Source: Mucilaginibacter sp. KACC 22063 (GTDB taxonomy: Bacteria; Bacteroidota; Bacteroidia; Sphingobacteriales; Sphingobacteriaceae). From it: a stretch of DNA of 64,000 nt. The notes under the pieces were generated by a model. The model had not been told where the DNA came from. It saw nothing but the letters and a program-made list of their open reading frames with translations, and ran no database searches. A program made the position numbers and the translations under genes. How positions within the stretch are numbered: position 1 is the stretch's first letter; each line of letters starts with the position of its first letter. Below are positions 1 to 8,757 of this stretch, in pieces. The stretch is from positions 3,782,001 to 3,846,000 of the forward strand of contig NZ_CP117877.1 in NCBI RefSeq assembly GCF_028736115.1. Direction: 5' to 3'.

Positions 1-20
1 AAATTCAGAAACAGCTTCAA

Positions 21-1181
21 TTAGCTGCCGCCTGATAGGTTTTGATAAGCGCTTAATTGCTTATCAATAAAAATATTCCACCTCTCCTGCTCGGATACAT
101 TTATTCCATGAGACGTTTCACTATCGTATTTCTTTTGGAATACATCCATTTGGTGTAATGTTTCGAAATATTCGGCACTGATCCACCCATCATAATTAAA
201 CACAGGTAAACTTTCTGAAAGCAATTTCTGCTTAAACTGTTCGCTTATTATCTTAACAATATCAAAATGCCGTTGCTCGTGATTAAGCGTGTAGTTATTC
301 ATTGATGATGCCGCAACCCAGCAAGCACTTTTGGGCAAATAAACTTTCAAGCCGATATTGACATAGATCACGCCTTTATTAATATACGTTTGCTCATTGT
401 AACCCAAGCCGGGTAAAACCTCGGCAGCATATTTCCCGGTATGTGGCTTGTCCCTGAAATCGTCCCATGTCAGTTGTCTTTTAGCAGAATAATAAACGGT
501 ATCATTTTCCGGTGATTCGCTGTAATCTGTAAAAACCAGCTTTACCTTTTTAGCTAATGCCGGATGATTATCCGATTGCACAACGATCCACTTATCTAAA
601 TAATTAACCGCGCTTTCTAAGCTTTGCCTTATTAATAACTCATTTACTCCGGTTTGATTTGCCAAACGGGTGTAGTGTGCTGTAGTACTATATTTGGTTA
701 ATGGCACAGCCAAATCTTCGCCGGTTTTCAAGTCAAAGGATAAAGATAAATCAACCTTACCATCAATTCGTCCATCAGGCAAAAGGGACTCTGTAACCAG
801 CAGTTTTTTAAAACTAATATTTACCGGCCTGCGATCTTTATCATATGGAATATTCCGTTTTAAGTATTGCATTATAGCGCCTATTCCATTCGCCATTTGC
901 AAGTCTTGGGTTTGTATAGTTATTCCCTTCAAACTTTGCACAGCTTGTAGTGGGATTACCTTTCCAAAGCTGCTTTTGTTATCGCGGTTATCAAAAACGG
1001 CAGCCACATAAAATCCGGATGGCTTGTTTTTCATAGGCACATCGCGCAGCACCAATTCTTCAGCAGATTTTTTTTGAGTTATTTTAAAGCCCGAAAGCGG
1101 CAGTAACAAAGCACAAATCAGAAATATAACTACCTGATAATTAAATTTAAACAAACCCTTCATTTCCATTCTCCGAAACAA
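21..1181 (-). CDS. Secreted DUF922-like protein with HExxH motif
   Basis: Protein of up to 386 residues with an N-terminal hydrophobic segment (about residues 15-31) that reads as a signal peptide or membrane anchor. Near the C-terminus, residues 301-305 read HEQRH, an HExxH zinc-peptidase-type motif followed by FDI, as in the DUF922 family of secreted putative zinc-dependent proteins common in Bacteroidota. The region around residues 236-245 (QLTWDDFRDK) is also typical of that family. The start is uncertain: Met1, Met5 and Met7 are all possible, and the last gives the most ordinary signal peptide. It is divergent from the TPR gene at 1359. The metal-binding role is inferred from the motif; substrate and function are unknown. 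Confidence 0.7.
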   Translation of the reverse strand: MFRRMEMKGLFKFNYQVVIFLICALLLPLSGFKITQKKSAEELVLRDVPMKNKPSGFYVAAVFDNRDNKSSFGKVIPLQAVQSLKGITIQTQDLQMANGIGAIMQYLKRNIPYDKDRRPVNISFKKLLVTESLLPDGRIDGKVDLSLSFDLKTGEDLAVPLTKYSTTAHYTRLANQTGVNELLIRQSLESAVNYLDKWIVVQSDNHPALAKKVKLVFTDYSESPENDTVYYSAKRQLTWDDFRDKPHTGKYAAEVLPGLGYNEQTYINKGVIYVNIGLKVYLPKSACWVAASSMNNYTLNHEQRHFDIVKIISEQFKQKLLSESLPVFNYDGWISAEYFETLHQMDVFQKKYDSETSHGINVSEQERWNIFIDKQLSAYQNLSGGS

Positions 1182-1358
1182 AAACGAAGTTTATACGCAT
1201 ATATTTTGATGTTTGTTATTATGACATTGTGTAGATTTTTTCTCATTGGCTATACCATCATTTTTTTACCTTCGTTATAAAGTATTTTACCACCTTTGTG
1301 TAACATTACCGTGAATAACAAAACCACAACTGCATATAGCATTGTTTATTGATCCATT

Positions 1359-4300
1359 ATGATTAAACCCAGATACTTTGCTTTACTGGCACCGCTATGT
1401 TTTTCTCTAAGCGTACATGCACAGCAAAATCCTTCTTTTCAAATTTATCGCACCTACCACGCCGCACAAGACCTGCTTAATAAAGGCGAGTATGTAGCCG
1501 CTGCTGAACAATTCAGGCAGGTGGAAAAGGCAGGATTCAAAACCAGCAATGAGGCACAGTTTGAGTCGCAGCTATCGCTGATCAAAGAAAACTCATACTA
1601 TTACGAAGCGCTTTGCGCTCTTGAGTTAGGCAATGACGATGCAGAGAGCATGTTTTTGCGCTTTATTAAAGAGCATCCCGAAAACCCGCTAACCAAACTC
1701 GCTTATTTCCAGATTGGCCGTTCTTATTTTAAACGCGCACTTTACGAAGATGCCATCCGCTGGTTTGATAAAGTAAAGGCAGGCGACTTGAACGGCAAAG
1801 AGAATACAGAATATAAATTCCGCAAGGCTTATGCCTATTTTGCCACCAACGACTATGCTAAAGCGCAACCATTATTTGGTGAAGTTCGCAATACTCGTTC
1901 TGTTTACACAGAGGATGCAACCTATTACTTTGCATACATTGCCTATCTGAATAAAGATTACCATGTAGCGTTGGTAAACTTCGAGAAACTTAAAAACTCT
2001 AAAAAGTACGAAGACAGCTATCCTTATTATATCTCTGCCGTTTATTTCCTGGATAAACGTTATGATGATGTTTTAAACTATGCTATCCCGATCTTAAATA
2101 CAACGCATCAACAGCACGAAACCGAGATGTTGCGTATTATAGCTGCCTCTTATTTTGCTAAAGCAGATTACCCTAACGCTGTAAAATACTATACCCGTTT
2201 CAAAGATCGCGACCAGGGCAAAACACAGAATACCCAGGACAGTTATCAAATGGGGTATGCTTATTATAAGATAAAGGATTATGCTAACGCAGCCATTCAA
2301 TTAGAAAAGCTTGTTGATGGTGGCGACGTTTACAGCCAGAACGGTAATTACATTCTGGGCGATGTATTCCTGAAACTCAATAACAAACAAGGTGCGCGCA
2401 ATGCTTACTTCGTAGCTTCAAAACTGAACTTCGATAAGCAATTACAGGAAGATGCCCTTTACCAGTATGCTAAGTTATCTTACGAGTTGGATTTCAACAC
2501 GCAGGCGCTTGAAGCTACCCGCACTTATCTGAAAAACTATCCGAGAAGCCGCCGCACCGAAGAAGCAAAAATCTTATTAGGTGAAGAGCTTTTAAACTCG
2601 CATAATTACCGCGAAGCCGTTGAAATTTTAGAGCCTATTGCATCATCATCTGAGCCGGCAAAGGTTGCTTATCAAAAAGTAACTTACTACCGCGGACTTG
2701 AATATATAAATGAGCGTGCTTTTGAAAACGCCATCGGTATCTTCATCCGTTCGTTAAAATACCCGATGGATGATAATATTACCGCGTTAACTACCTATTG
2801 GGAAGGCGAGGCCATGTTCGAGGTACGTAAGTATGGCGAATCGGTAGAAAAGTTTGAGGCATTTTTAGCGATGCCTGCTGCCCGCCAAACCAGCGTTTAC
2901 AACTACGCTAACTATGCATTAGCATATGCTGCCTTCGGCGACGAGGAATATAAAAAAGCGGCTAATTACTTTGAAAGATTTTTACAAGGCGACGAAAAAG
3001 ACCGTAATACCATTAATGATGCCATTGCCCGCCTGGGCGATAGCTACCTGGCGATAAAAAGCTACGGACAGGCACTTAACTATTACGACCGTATTATTGC
3101 ACAACATAGCCAGGGCGAAGATTATGCCTTGTTTCAGCGTGGTGTGATACAAGGGTTACAAGGTAACCTTGATGCAAAGATCGCTACCCTGAATGATGTA
3201 ATCAGCAAGTTCCCTAACTCTGATTATGCGGACGATGCTTCTTTTGAGATCGCTTATACTTACTTCCTGAAAAATCAGGGCGACGAAGCGAAAACACGCT
3301 TACAGGCCATGATTCAGAAGTATCCGCATAGCAGTTACATCCCGCGTGCGCTTACGACCATTGGTTTGATCGACTATAATGCCGATCGCGACGATGATGC
3401 TGTTAACTCATTTAAACAGGTTATTGCGCAGTATCCGCAAACCGAGGAGGCAAAACAGGCCCTTAAACAAACTGAAAAGATCTATACCGATAAAGGCGAC
3501 GCACAAACCTTTATTAATTATGCCACTACAACACCTATCGGTAATTATTCTGCTGCAGAGCAGGAAGGCATCATGTCTACCGCGGCTAACAACCTTTACT
3601 TAAAAGGCGACTGGCAGGGTACGGTATCTGCGGTGAATGCTTACTTTGATAAGTTTAACCAGAAACCGATTTATGAGAAACAGATGCGTTTCATCCGTGC
3701 GCAGGCATTGGTTAACCTTAACCGTGGCGACGAAGCCGTGGTTGATTACAATTCTATCCTGAACGACTGGACCAGCGCCTACACCGAGAAGTCTCTGATC
3801 AGCATGGCTAATTACTATCTGAAACAGAAAAAGTATAACGAGGCCGTTGTGTTCTTGAAACGTCTGGAAACAAACTCAGAATATAAAGCCGATTACACCT
3901 TTGCCATCAACAACCTGTTGCTTTGTTATTCGCAAATGGAAATGGCAGATGATGTGTTGAAATATGTAAAACTGGTTCGCGAGAACGACAAAACATCCGA
4001 CGAAGATAAATTCCGCACGGGCTTGTATGCAGGTAAAGCTTATCTTGAAAATGCAGATACCACTGCTGCTTTAAAAGAGCTTAACTATACCGTAGCCAAC
4101 ACCAAGACCATTGCAGCTGCCGAAGCTAAATACAACATTGCGTTGGTTGAGTATAACAAAGGCAATTACAAAGCTTCGCAGAAAACCTGTTTCGACCTGG
4201 TGAACAAAATGCCGAACTATGATTACTGGGTAGCTAAATCATTCATTTTGCTGGCCGATAATTATGTAGCAATGAAAGACAACTTCCAGGCTAAGGCTAC

Positions 4301-4460
4301 GCTGCAAAGTGTGATAGAAAATTACAAAGGCGATGACGATGTGTTGCCGGCAGCTAAAGAAAGACTGCAAAAACTGTCGCCATCTGATGCAAAACCTGCC
4401 GCTACTGACAGCACAGACACACAACCGGCAACCCAGAACAAAAAACCAGGTAAAAACTAA
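1359..4460 (+). CDS. Large secreted tetratricopeptide repeat (TPR) protein
   Basis: A 1033-residue protein with a clear signal peptide (MIKPRYFALLAPLCFSLSVHAQ) and no lipobox, so it is predicted to be soluble in the periplasm or associated with the outer membrane. Almost the whole chain is made of TPR-like helical pairs with repeated A..YF..G..Y..A and YPQTEEA / YPRSRRTEEA patterns; the last 25 residues are a low-complexity Thr/Gln/Lys tail. TPR solenoids are protein-protein scaffolds. It is the first gene of a six-gene operon; the stop is 16 bases before the barrel gene at 4477. This context suggests it is the periplasmic scaffold of an ExbBD/TonB-driven machine. No enzymatic motif is visible. 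Confidence 0.9.
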   Translation: MIKPRYFALLAPLCFSLSVHAQQNPSFQIYRTYHAAQDLLNKGEYVAAAEQFRQVEKAGFKTSNEAQFESQLSLIKENSYYYEALCALELGNDDAESMFLRFIKEHPENPLTKLAYFQIGRSYFKRALYEDAIRWFDKVKAGDLNGKENTEYKFRKAYAYFATNDYAKAQPLFGEVRNTRSVYTEDATYYFAYIAYLNKDYHVALVNFEKLKNSKKYEDSYPYYISAVYFLDKRYDDVLNYAIPILNTTHQQHETEMLRIIAASYFAKADYPNAVKYYTRFKDRDQGKTQNTQDSYQMGYAYYKIKDYANAAIQLEKLVDGGDVYSQNGNYILGDVFLKLNNKQGARNAYFVASKLNFDKQLQEDALYQYAKLSYELDFNTQALEATRTYLKNYPRSRRTEEAKILLGEELLNSHNYREAVEILEPIASSSEPAKVAYQKVTYYRGLEYINERAFENAIGIFIRSLKYPMDDNITALTTYWEGEAMFEVRKYGESVEKFEAFLAMPAARQTSVYNYANYALAYAAFGDEEYKKAANYFERFLQGDEKDRNTINDAIARLGDSYLAIKSYGQALNYYDRIIAQHSQGEDYALFQRGVIQGLQGNLDAKIATLNDVISKFPNSDYADDASFEIAYTYFLKNQGDEAKTRLQAMIQKYPHSSYIPRALTTIGLIDYNADRDDDAVNSFKQVIAQYPQTEEAKQALKQTEKIYTDKGDAQTFINYATTTPIGNYSAAEQEGIMSTAANNLYLKGDWQGTVSAVNAYFDKFNQKPIYEKQMRFIRAQALVNLNRGDEAVVDYNSILNDWTSAYTEKSLISMANYYLKQKKYNEAVVFLKRLETNSEYKADYTFAINNLLLCYSQMEMADDVLKYVKLVRENDKTSDEDKFRTGLYAGKAYLENADTTAALKELNYTVANTKTIAAAEAKYNIALVEYNKGNYKASQKTCFDLVNKMPNYDYWVAKSFILLADNYVAMKDNFQAKATLQSVIENYKGDDDVLPAAKERLQKLSPSDAKPAATDSTDTQPATQNKKPGKN

Positions 4461-4476
4461 AACACCGAAACTACTA

Positions 4477-6300
4477 ATGAAATCAGCATATCTATTTAGC
4501 TTACTTGTTTTAGGATCAGTTGCCTGCTTTACGCCTGCTGATGCCCAAACAAATCAAAAGCCCAAAACAAAAAAAACAACTGCAAAACCAGCAGCCACCA
4601 CCGCTAAAAAGTTAGGCGATGTTGCGGCCAAAACCGCGGCAAAGGATACCACAAAAAAAGGCGGTGGCAATAACCCTGCTAATCCTAACGGCCAGCAGGG
4701 CAGCAGCCTTTCTGAAGAGATTGTGGTAACTACCAATTACAAACCGGTACTGGCAGATGCGGTAAAGATTCGCCGTAACCCAAACCTTGAGGATGTATCA
4801 CCTTACAAGGCGCCGCTTACCTATAGCACGCTTGATAAACGCCTGGAGCAAAATTCGGCCATTAAACAGCTTGACGCCATGCCGCTACCACGCGAACGTG
4901 ACTCTGTGCTTAATAACAACTATGTAAAAGTTGGTGCAGGTAACTTAAAAACCACCTTTGGCGAGGCTTACATCAACAACGGAAAAGACGAAGCGATGCA
5001 GATTGGCGCATGGCTTAAACACTTTGCACAATCTGGCAGCGATGTTAACAAACAAAACCAAAGCCGCCAGGAAATTGGAGTGTTCGGCAAATCAATAATG
5101 GATGATAACAGCTTAAGCGGCCGTATCTGGTACAACCGCCAAAGCAATTATTTTTACGGCTATGCTCAAAATACAACGCCAGTAACTACAGATCCGTTCC
5201 ATCAGCATTTCAATACCATTTCTGCCGAAGGCGAACTGGCAAAGAATTACAAAGACACCGAACGTGTATTTAACTATGCATTGAAGGCCAAAGGCTATTT
5301 ATTCAGCAATGCACTTAAAGCCCGCGAAAACGACATTGTGTTAACCGGTTTCATCAACCAAACCATTAAACAGTTCTACGCAGGCGTAAGCGGTACATTG
5401 GATATGTCTTCTCAAAAAGACAATGCCTATAACATTACCAACAACATCTTCAGGGCTAACCCTTACTTAAAATTTCAGGGCGATAATTACAAAATTGACG
5501 CAGGTGTAAACATCGCTACCGAGTTCGGCTTTTCATCACGTTTTTATGTGTTCCCTTCAGCACGTGCTGAGGTTCAGGTAATCCCTGATTACGTAAGAGT
5601 ATTTGCAGAAGCTAAAGGCGATATCAACCGTGCCTCCTTGCGCGACTATGCAGAAACAAACCCTTTCATCGGCCAGGATATCAACATCCGCAACAGTGTA
5701 GACCGTATTGATATTACAGCCGGTATTAAAGGTACTCTTGCACCGGGCTTAGGCTTCAAAGCACAGATTTACCGCAATGAGGTTAAAGACATGCCTTTAT
5801 ATGTAAGCAACATTGATGCACAGGGTAATAACCGTTTTGCGGTGGTTTATGACGATGGAACTACACGTGTAAGCGGATTTAAAGGCGAATTAAACTATAA
5901 AGCCTCTGACGATTTTGAGCTTTTCGGTAAAGTAGATTTCAAAGATTACAAAACCAGCAGCCAATGGTTTGCCTGGAATATGCCTAAGTTTAATCTTACC
6001 GCAGGTACCATTATCCACATTACCGACAAGTTTAACTTAACCGGATCATTGTTACTGCGCGGAGAAACAAAAGACATTACTTATACCAATGCGTTGCTAC
6101 CATTGGATCAGCAAAAATCAATTACACCATACACTATCAAATCATTTGCTGACGTTAGCGCAGGCGGTGAATACAAGATCAACAAAAAATTATCGGTATT
6201 TGTGCAAGCTAACAACCTGCTAAACAGTAATTATAGAGAATGGCTATTCTATCGTAACTACGGATTTAATATATTTGGAGGCGTGGGCTACGGATTTTAA
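4477..6300 (+). CDS. TonB-dependent-receptor-like outer membrane beta-barrel lacking a plug
   Basis: A 607-residue protein. I start it at the ATG at 4477 because it gives a signal peptide (MKSAYLFSLLVLGSVACF, then PADAQT); reading upstream only adds residues from another frame of the TPR gene. Residues about 25-85 are Lys/Thr/Ala- then Gly/Asn-rich linker. A TonB-box/plug-start-like stretch (EEIVVTTNYKPVLADA) follows, but the chain then goes almost directly into beta-strand-rich barrel sequence ending in the aromatic GYGF typical of outer-membrane proteins. It is shorter than ordinary receptors (700-1100 residues), and no full plug domain is seen. It is second in the TPR-to-TonB operon. It is probably an outer-membrane partner of the operon's own TonB rather than a nutrient transporter, which is inference. 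Confidence 0.85.
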   Translation: MKSAYLFSLLVLGSVACFTPADAQTNQKPKTKKTTAKPAATTAKKLGDVAAKTAAKDTTKKGGGNNPANPNGQQGSSLSEEIVVTTNYKPVLADAVKIRRNPNLEDVSPYKAPLTYSTLDKRLEQNSAIKQLDAMPLPRERDSVLNNNYVKVGAGNLKTTFGEAYINNGKDEAMQIGAWLKHFAQSGSDVNKQNQSRQEIGVFGKSIMDDNSLSGRIWYNRQSNYFYGYAQNTTPVTTDPFHQHFNTISAEGELAKNYKDTERVFNYALKAKGYLFSNALKARENDIVLTGFINQTIKQFYAGVSGTLDMSSQKDNAYNITNNIFRANPYLKFQGDNYKIDAGVNIATEFGFSSRFYVFPSARAEVQVIPDYVRVFAEAKGDINRASLRDYAETNPFIGQDINIRNSVDRIDITAGIKGTLAPGLGFKAQIYRNEVKDMPLYVSNIDAQGNNRFAVVYDDGTTRVSGFKGELNYKASDDFELFGKVDFKDYKTSSQWFAWNMPKFNLTAGTIIHITDKFNLTGSLLLRGETKDITYTNALLPLDQQKSITPYTIKSFADVSAGGEYKINKKLSVFVQANNLLNSNYREWLFYRNYGFNIFGGVGYGF

Positions 6301-6330
6301 TCCGGAAGCCCATTGTTTCAGCACAGCAGG

Positions 6331-7641
6331 ATGGATTTAGCGAACTATGCAAGCGACCTTTTAAAACAGCACGGCGAATTAAACGTACCGGGCCTTGGGC
6401 ATTTTTCGCACGAACGTAAAAGCAGCTACTATGATAGCGAAACCGGCACACTGTATCCCCCCTACTACGAAGTAACTTTTGAACCGTTTGAAATTGACGA
6501 GCAGGATAATCACCTGATCGAATATATCTCTGAAAAGAAAAACATCTCGTTAACATCGTCAAGCTTCTTTTTAGAGAAATTCATCAATAACATAAAATCT
6601 CAGACCGAAACTGCCGAGGTAGACTTCGGCGATCTGGGTTATTTTTATGCTGATTACCAGGGGCACCTTGCTTTTAAGTCAAACCATACCGACCTTAACT
6701 TTAGTCCGGTGCTTTTTGGTTATGCTCCTGTAAGCATTCAGAAACTCGAAGACTACGGCAAGCCTGTTAAACCACGTATTGAGCAGCCCTTACAAAATTA
6801 CATTATACCACCAGTATCAGAAGCTGGAAAAGAAACAGTTGAAACACCGCTTCCACCGCAGGCACGTAACCCGATAAGCGAACAGGGGCCTGTACAGGTT
6901 ACCAACCTTGCCACAGAGCCTGCTGAAACTTCATTTACCGAAAATACGGGTGGCGAAGAGGAGGATTTGGTAATGCAACCTGAACAGGAAGATCCGGAAG
7001 AAGAGAACTTTTTAAGCAATTCCCGTTACTGGCTTATCATTGGCATTTCTGTTATTGTGGCGGTGGTAGCCTTATTAGCCTTCTATAAATATTATGATGG
7101 TAAGCGCCAGGCTAATGAAGCTTTAAATGTGAAAGAAAAACCAAAGGTAGATACCTTCCGCCAGCATGTGGATACCGTATCACAGTCTGACCTCGCCACT
7201 ACCAGCGCTGGTCCGGCCAATACAGTACCAGATTCGCTGAAACAGGAAACCGATACTGTAGGCAATACACCAGCTGGCAATCAGCAGCCGGCGCAGATTA
7301 ACGCAAGCCAGCCTGCACAAACACAAGCCGGCAAGCCGGAGGTTACACCTGCAAACACACCGGGTAATATGGTCATTAACAGTGTACCTAAAAATACGTG
7401 GATTGTTGTAGGCGGTACTTTTGCCAATCTTGAAACCGCAAAACGCAATGTAGCGCATTTTCATTCCTGGGGGTTTCCACAGGCCAGGCTACTGGATTCG
7501 ATACCAAGAAAAACCTATTATCAATACAAAATTATACTGGGTTACCGTTATACCCAGAAAGATGCCCGCGCGGCAAGGCTCGAACTTTTAAAGAACCGCA
7601 AATTAAAACCAAGTATATTAACTGTACAACCCTATAAATAA
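6331..7641 (+). CDS. HU-CCDC81 / SPOR bitopic membrane protein
   Basis: A 436-residue protein from the ATG at 6331 (a TTG at 6313 in frame would add six residues). Residues 1-125 hold two copies of an HU-CCDC81-type fold, marked by VPGLGHF and FGDLGYF; this family is related to IHF/HU DNA-binding proteins. A Pro/Glu-rich linker leads to one membrane helix at about residues 231-254 (YWLIIGISVIVAVVALLAFY), a Thr/Gln/Pro-rich periplasmic linker, and a C-terminal SPOR domain at about 353-434. SPOR domains bind denuded peptidoglycan at division sites. The topology predicts a cytoplasmic DNA-binding-like head tied to septal wall. It lies between the barrel gene and the ExbB gene, which starts 6 bases after its stop. 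Confidence 0.88.
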   Translation: MDLANYASDLLKQHGELNVPGLGHFSHERKSSYYDSETGTLYPPYYEVTFEPFEIDEQDNHLIEYISEKKNISLTSSSFFLEKFINNIKSQTETAEVDFGDLGYFYADYQGHLAFKSNHTDLNFSPVLFGYAPVSIQKLEDYGKPVKPRIEQPLQNYIIPPVSEAGKETVETPLPPQARNPISEQGPVQVTNLATEPAETSFTENTGGEEEDLVMQPEQEDPEEENFLSNSRYWLIIGISVIVAVVALLAFYKYYDGKRQANEALNVKEKPKVDTFRQHVDTVSQSDLATTSAGPANTVPDSLKQETDTVGNTPAGNQQPAQINASQPAQTQAGKPEVTPANTPGNMVINSVPKNTWIVVGGTFANLETAKRNVAHFHSWGFPQARLLDSIPRKTYYQYKIILGYRYTQKDARAARLELLKNRKLKPSILTVQPYK

Positions 7642-7647
7642 GAACAA

Positions 7648-8358
7648 ATGACGCTTTTACTGCAGATTACTGATACCGCCCAAAAAATTGCAGACACATT
7701 AAACCACGCCGCCGTTCAAACCCCACTGGCACCACAGGAAGAACTTCGCTTTGGCGACCTGCTTGTAAAAGGTGGCTGGGTGATGATCCCGATAGGAATT
7801 TTGGCTGTGCTTGGCCTTGTTATATTTTTCGAACGTTATTTTACTATTCGCAAAGCTGCTAAGAATGAATCAAGCTTAATGAGCCAGGTTCGCGACAGCA
7901 TCCTGAACGGCAGGCTGGAGTCGGCTATTGCCATTTGCAAAAACAGCAATTCGCCGCTTGGCCGCATGCTGCAAAAAGGCTTGCTACGTATAGGCCGCCC
8001 TATCAAAGAAATTGAAGGTGCTATTGAAAACGTTGGCAAAATTGAAGTTGCCAAACTTGAGAAGAATATCGGTATCATCGGTATCGTAGCAGGTATTGCA
8101 CCGATGTTTGGTTTCCTTGGTACCATTGCCGGTGTAATTAAGATCTTTTACGATATATCTAAAACAGATAATATCAGCATGGGTGTAATTTCCGGTGGTT
8201 TATACGTAAAGATGGTTACTTCCGCAGCAGGTTTGTTTGTAGGTATTGTGGCTTATGTTTGCTATCACATCCTGAATATGATGGTTGATAAAGTGATCCT
8301 GAAACTGGAAACGGATGCCATTGAATTTATTGATCTTTTAGAAGAGCCTGGACGATGA
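7648..8358 (+). CDS. MotA/TolQ/ExbB family proton channel protein
   Basis: A 236-residue inner-membrane protein with three membrane helices: about residues 46-66 (MIPIGILAVLGLVIFFERY), 145-170 (GIVAGIAPMFGFLGTIAGVI) and 185-215 (TSAAGLFVGIVAYVCYHIL). The cytoplasmic loop after helix 1 and the GFLGTIAGVI and TSAAGLFVGI motifs are those of ExbB/TolQ. With ExbD it forms the proton-driven stator that energises TonB or TolA. The start gives an extra 40-residue N-terminal segment with DTAQKIADTLNHAA, seen in several Bacteroidota ExbB proteins. Translationally coupled: its stop overlaps the next start by 4 bases (ATGA). Confidence 0.93.
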   Translation: MTLLLQITDTAQKIADTLNHAAVQTPLAPQEELRFGDLLVKGGWVMIPIGILAVLGLVIFFERYFTIRKAAKNESSLMSQVRDSILNGRLESAIAICKNSNSPLGRMLQKGLLRIGRPIKEIEGAIENVGKIEVAKLEKNIGIIGIVAGIAPMFGFLGTIAGVIKIFYDISKTDNISMGVISGGLYVKMVTSAAGLFVGIVAYVCYHILNMMVDKVILKLETDAIEFIDLLEEPGR

Positions 8359-8756
8359 ATTTAAGAAAGAGAAATAGCCGTGCTACTGCAGAGGTGCATA
8401 CCTCTGCCATGAACGATATTATGTTCTTCCTGCTGTTGTTCTTCCTTATTGCATCAACAGTAACCAACCCGAACGTAATAAAATTGATGTTGCCGAAATC
8501 ATCATCGGGACAATCGGTTTCCAAGAAAACAATTACGGTTTCTGTGACCAAGGATTTGCGTTACTACGTGGATAAGAAAGAAGTTCAGGAGGCCGACCTG
8601 TCATCAACTCTTGCAAGCTATAAAACATTAGCTACAGATTTAACCATTGTGTTATATGTAGACCGCACCGTGGCTATACAGAACGTGGTACAGGTAATGG
8701 ATACGGCACAAAAGTTGAATATTAAACTGGTACTGGCTACCGAGCCAAAGGGATAA
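8355..8756 (+). CDS. ExbD/TolR family biopolymer transport protein
   Basis: A 133-residue protein with one N-terminal membrane helix (about residues 19-38, MNDIMFFLLLFFLIASTV) and a small periplasmic domain. Asp21 at the start of the helix is the conserved proton-relay acid of ExbD/TolR. The periplasmic part has the KKTITVSVTKD and YVDRTV strands of the fold. It starts inside the last codons of the ExbB gene (ATGA overlap), and the TonB gene starts 1 base after its stop, so the three are almost certainly co-translated. It is the partner of ExbB in the proton channel. Confidence 0.93.
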   Translation: MNLRKRNSRATAEVHTSAMNDIMFFLLLFFLIASTVTNPNVIKLMLPKSSSGQSVSKKTITVSVTKDLRYYVDKKEVQEADLSSTLASYKTLATDLTIVLYVDRTVAIQNVVQVMDTAQKLNIKLVLATEPKG

Positions 8757-8757
8757 A

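Noticed and set aside
4333..4476. N-terminal extension of the plug-less barrel protein
   Set aside because: The 48 codons overlap the TPR gene in another frame, and a clean signal peptide begins at the ATG at 4477.
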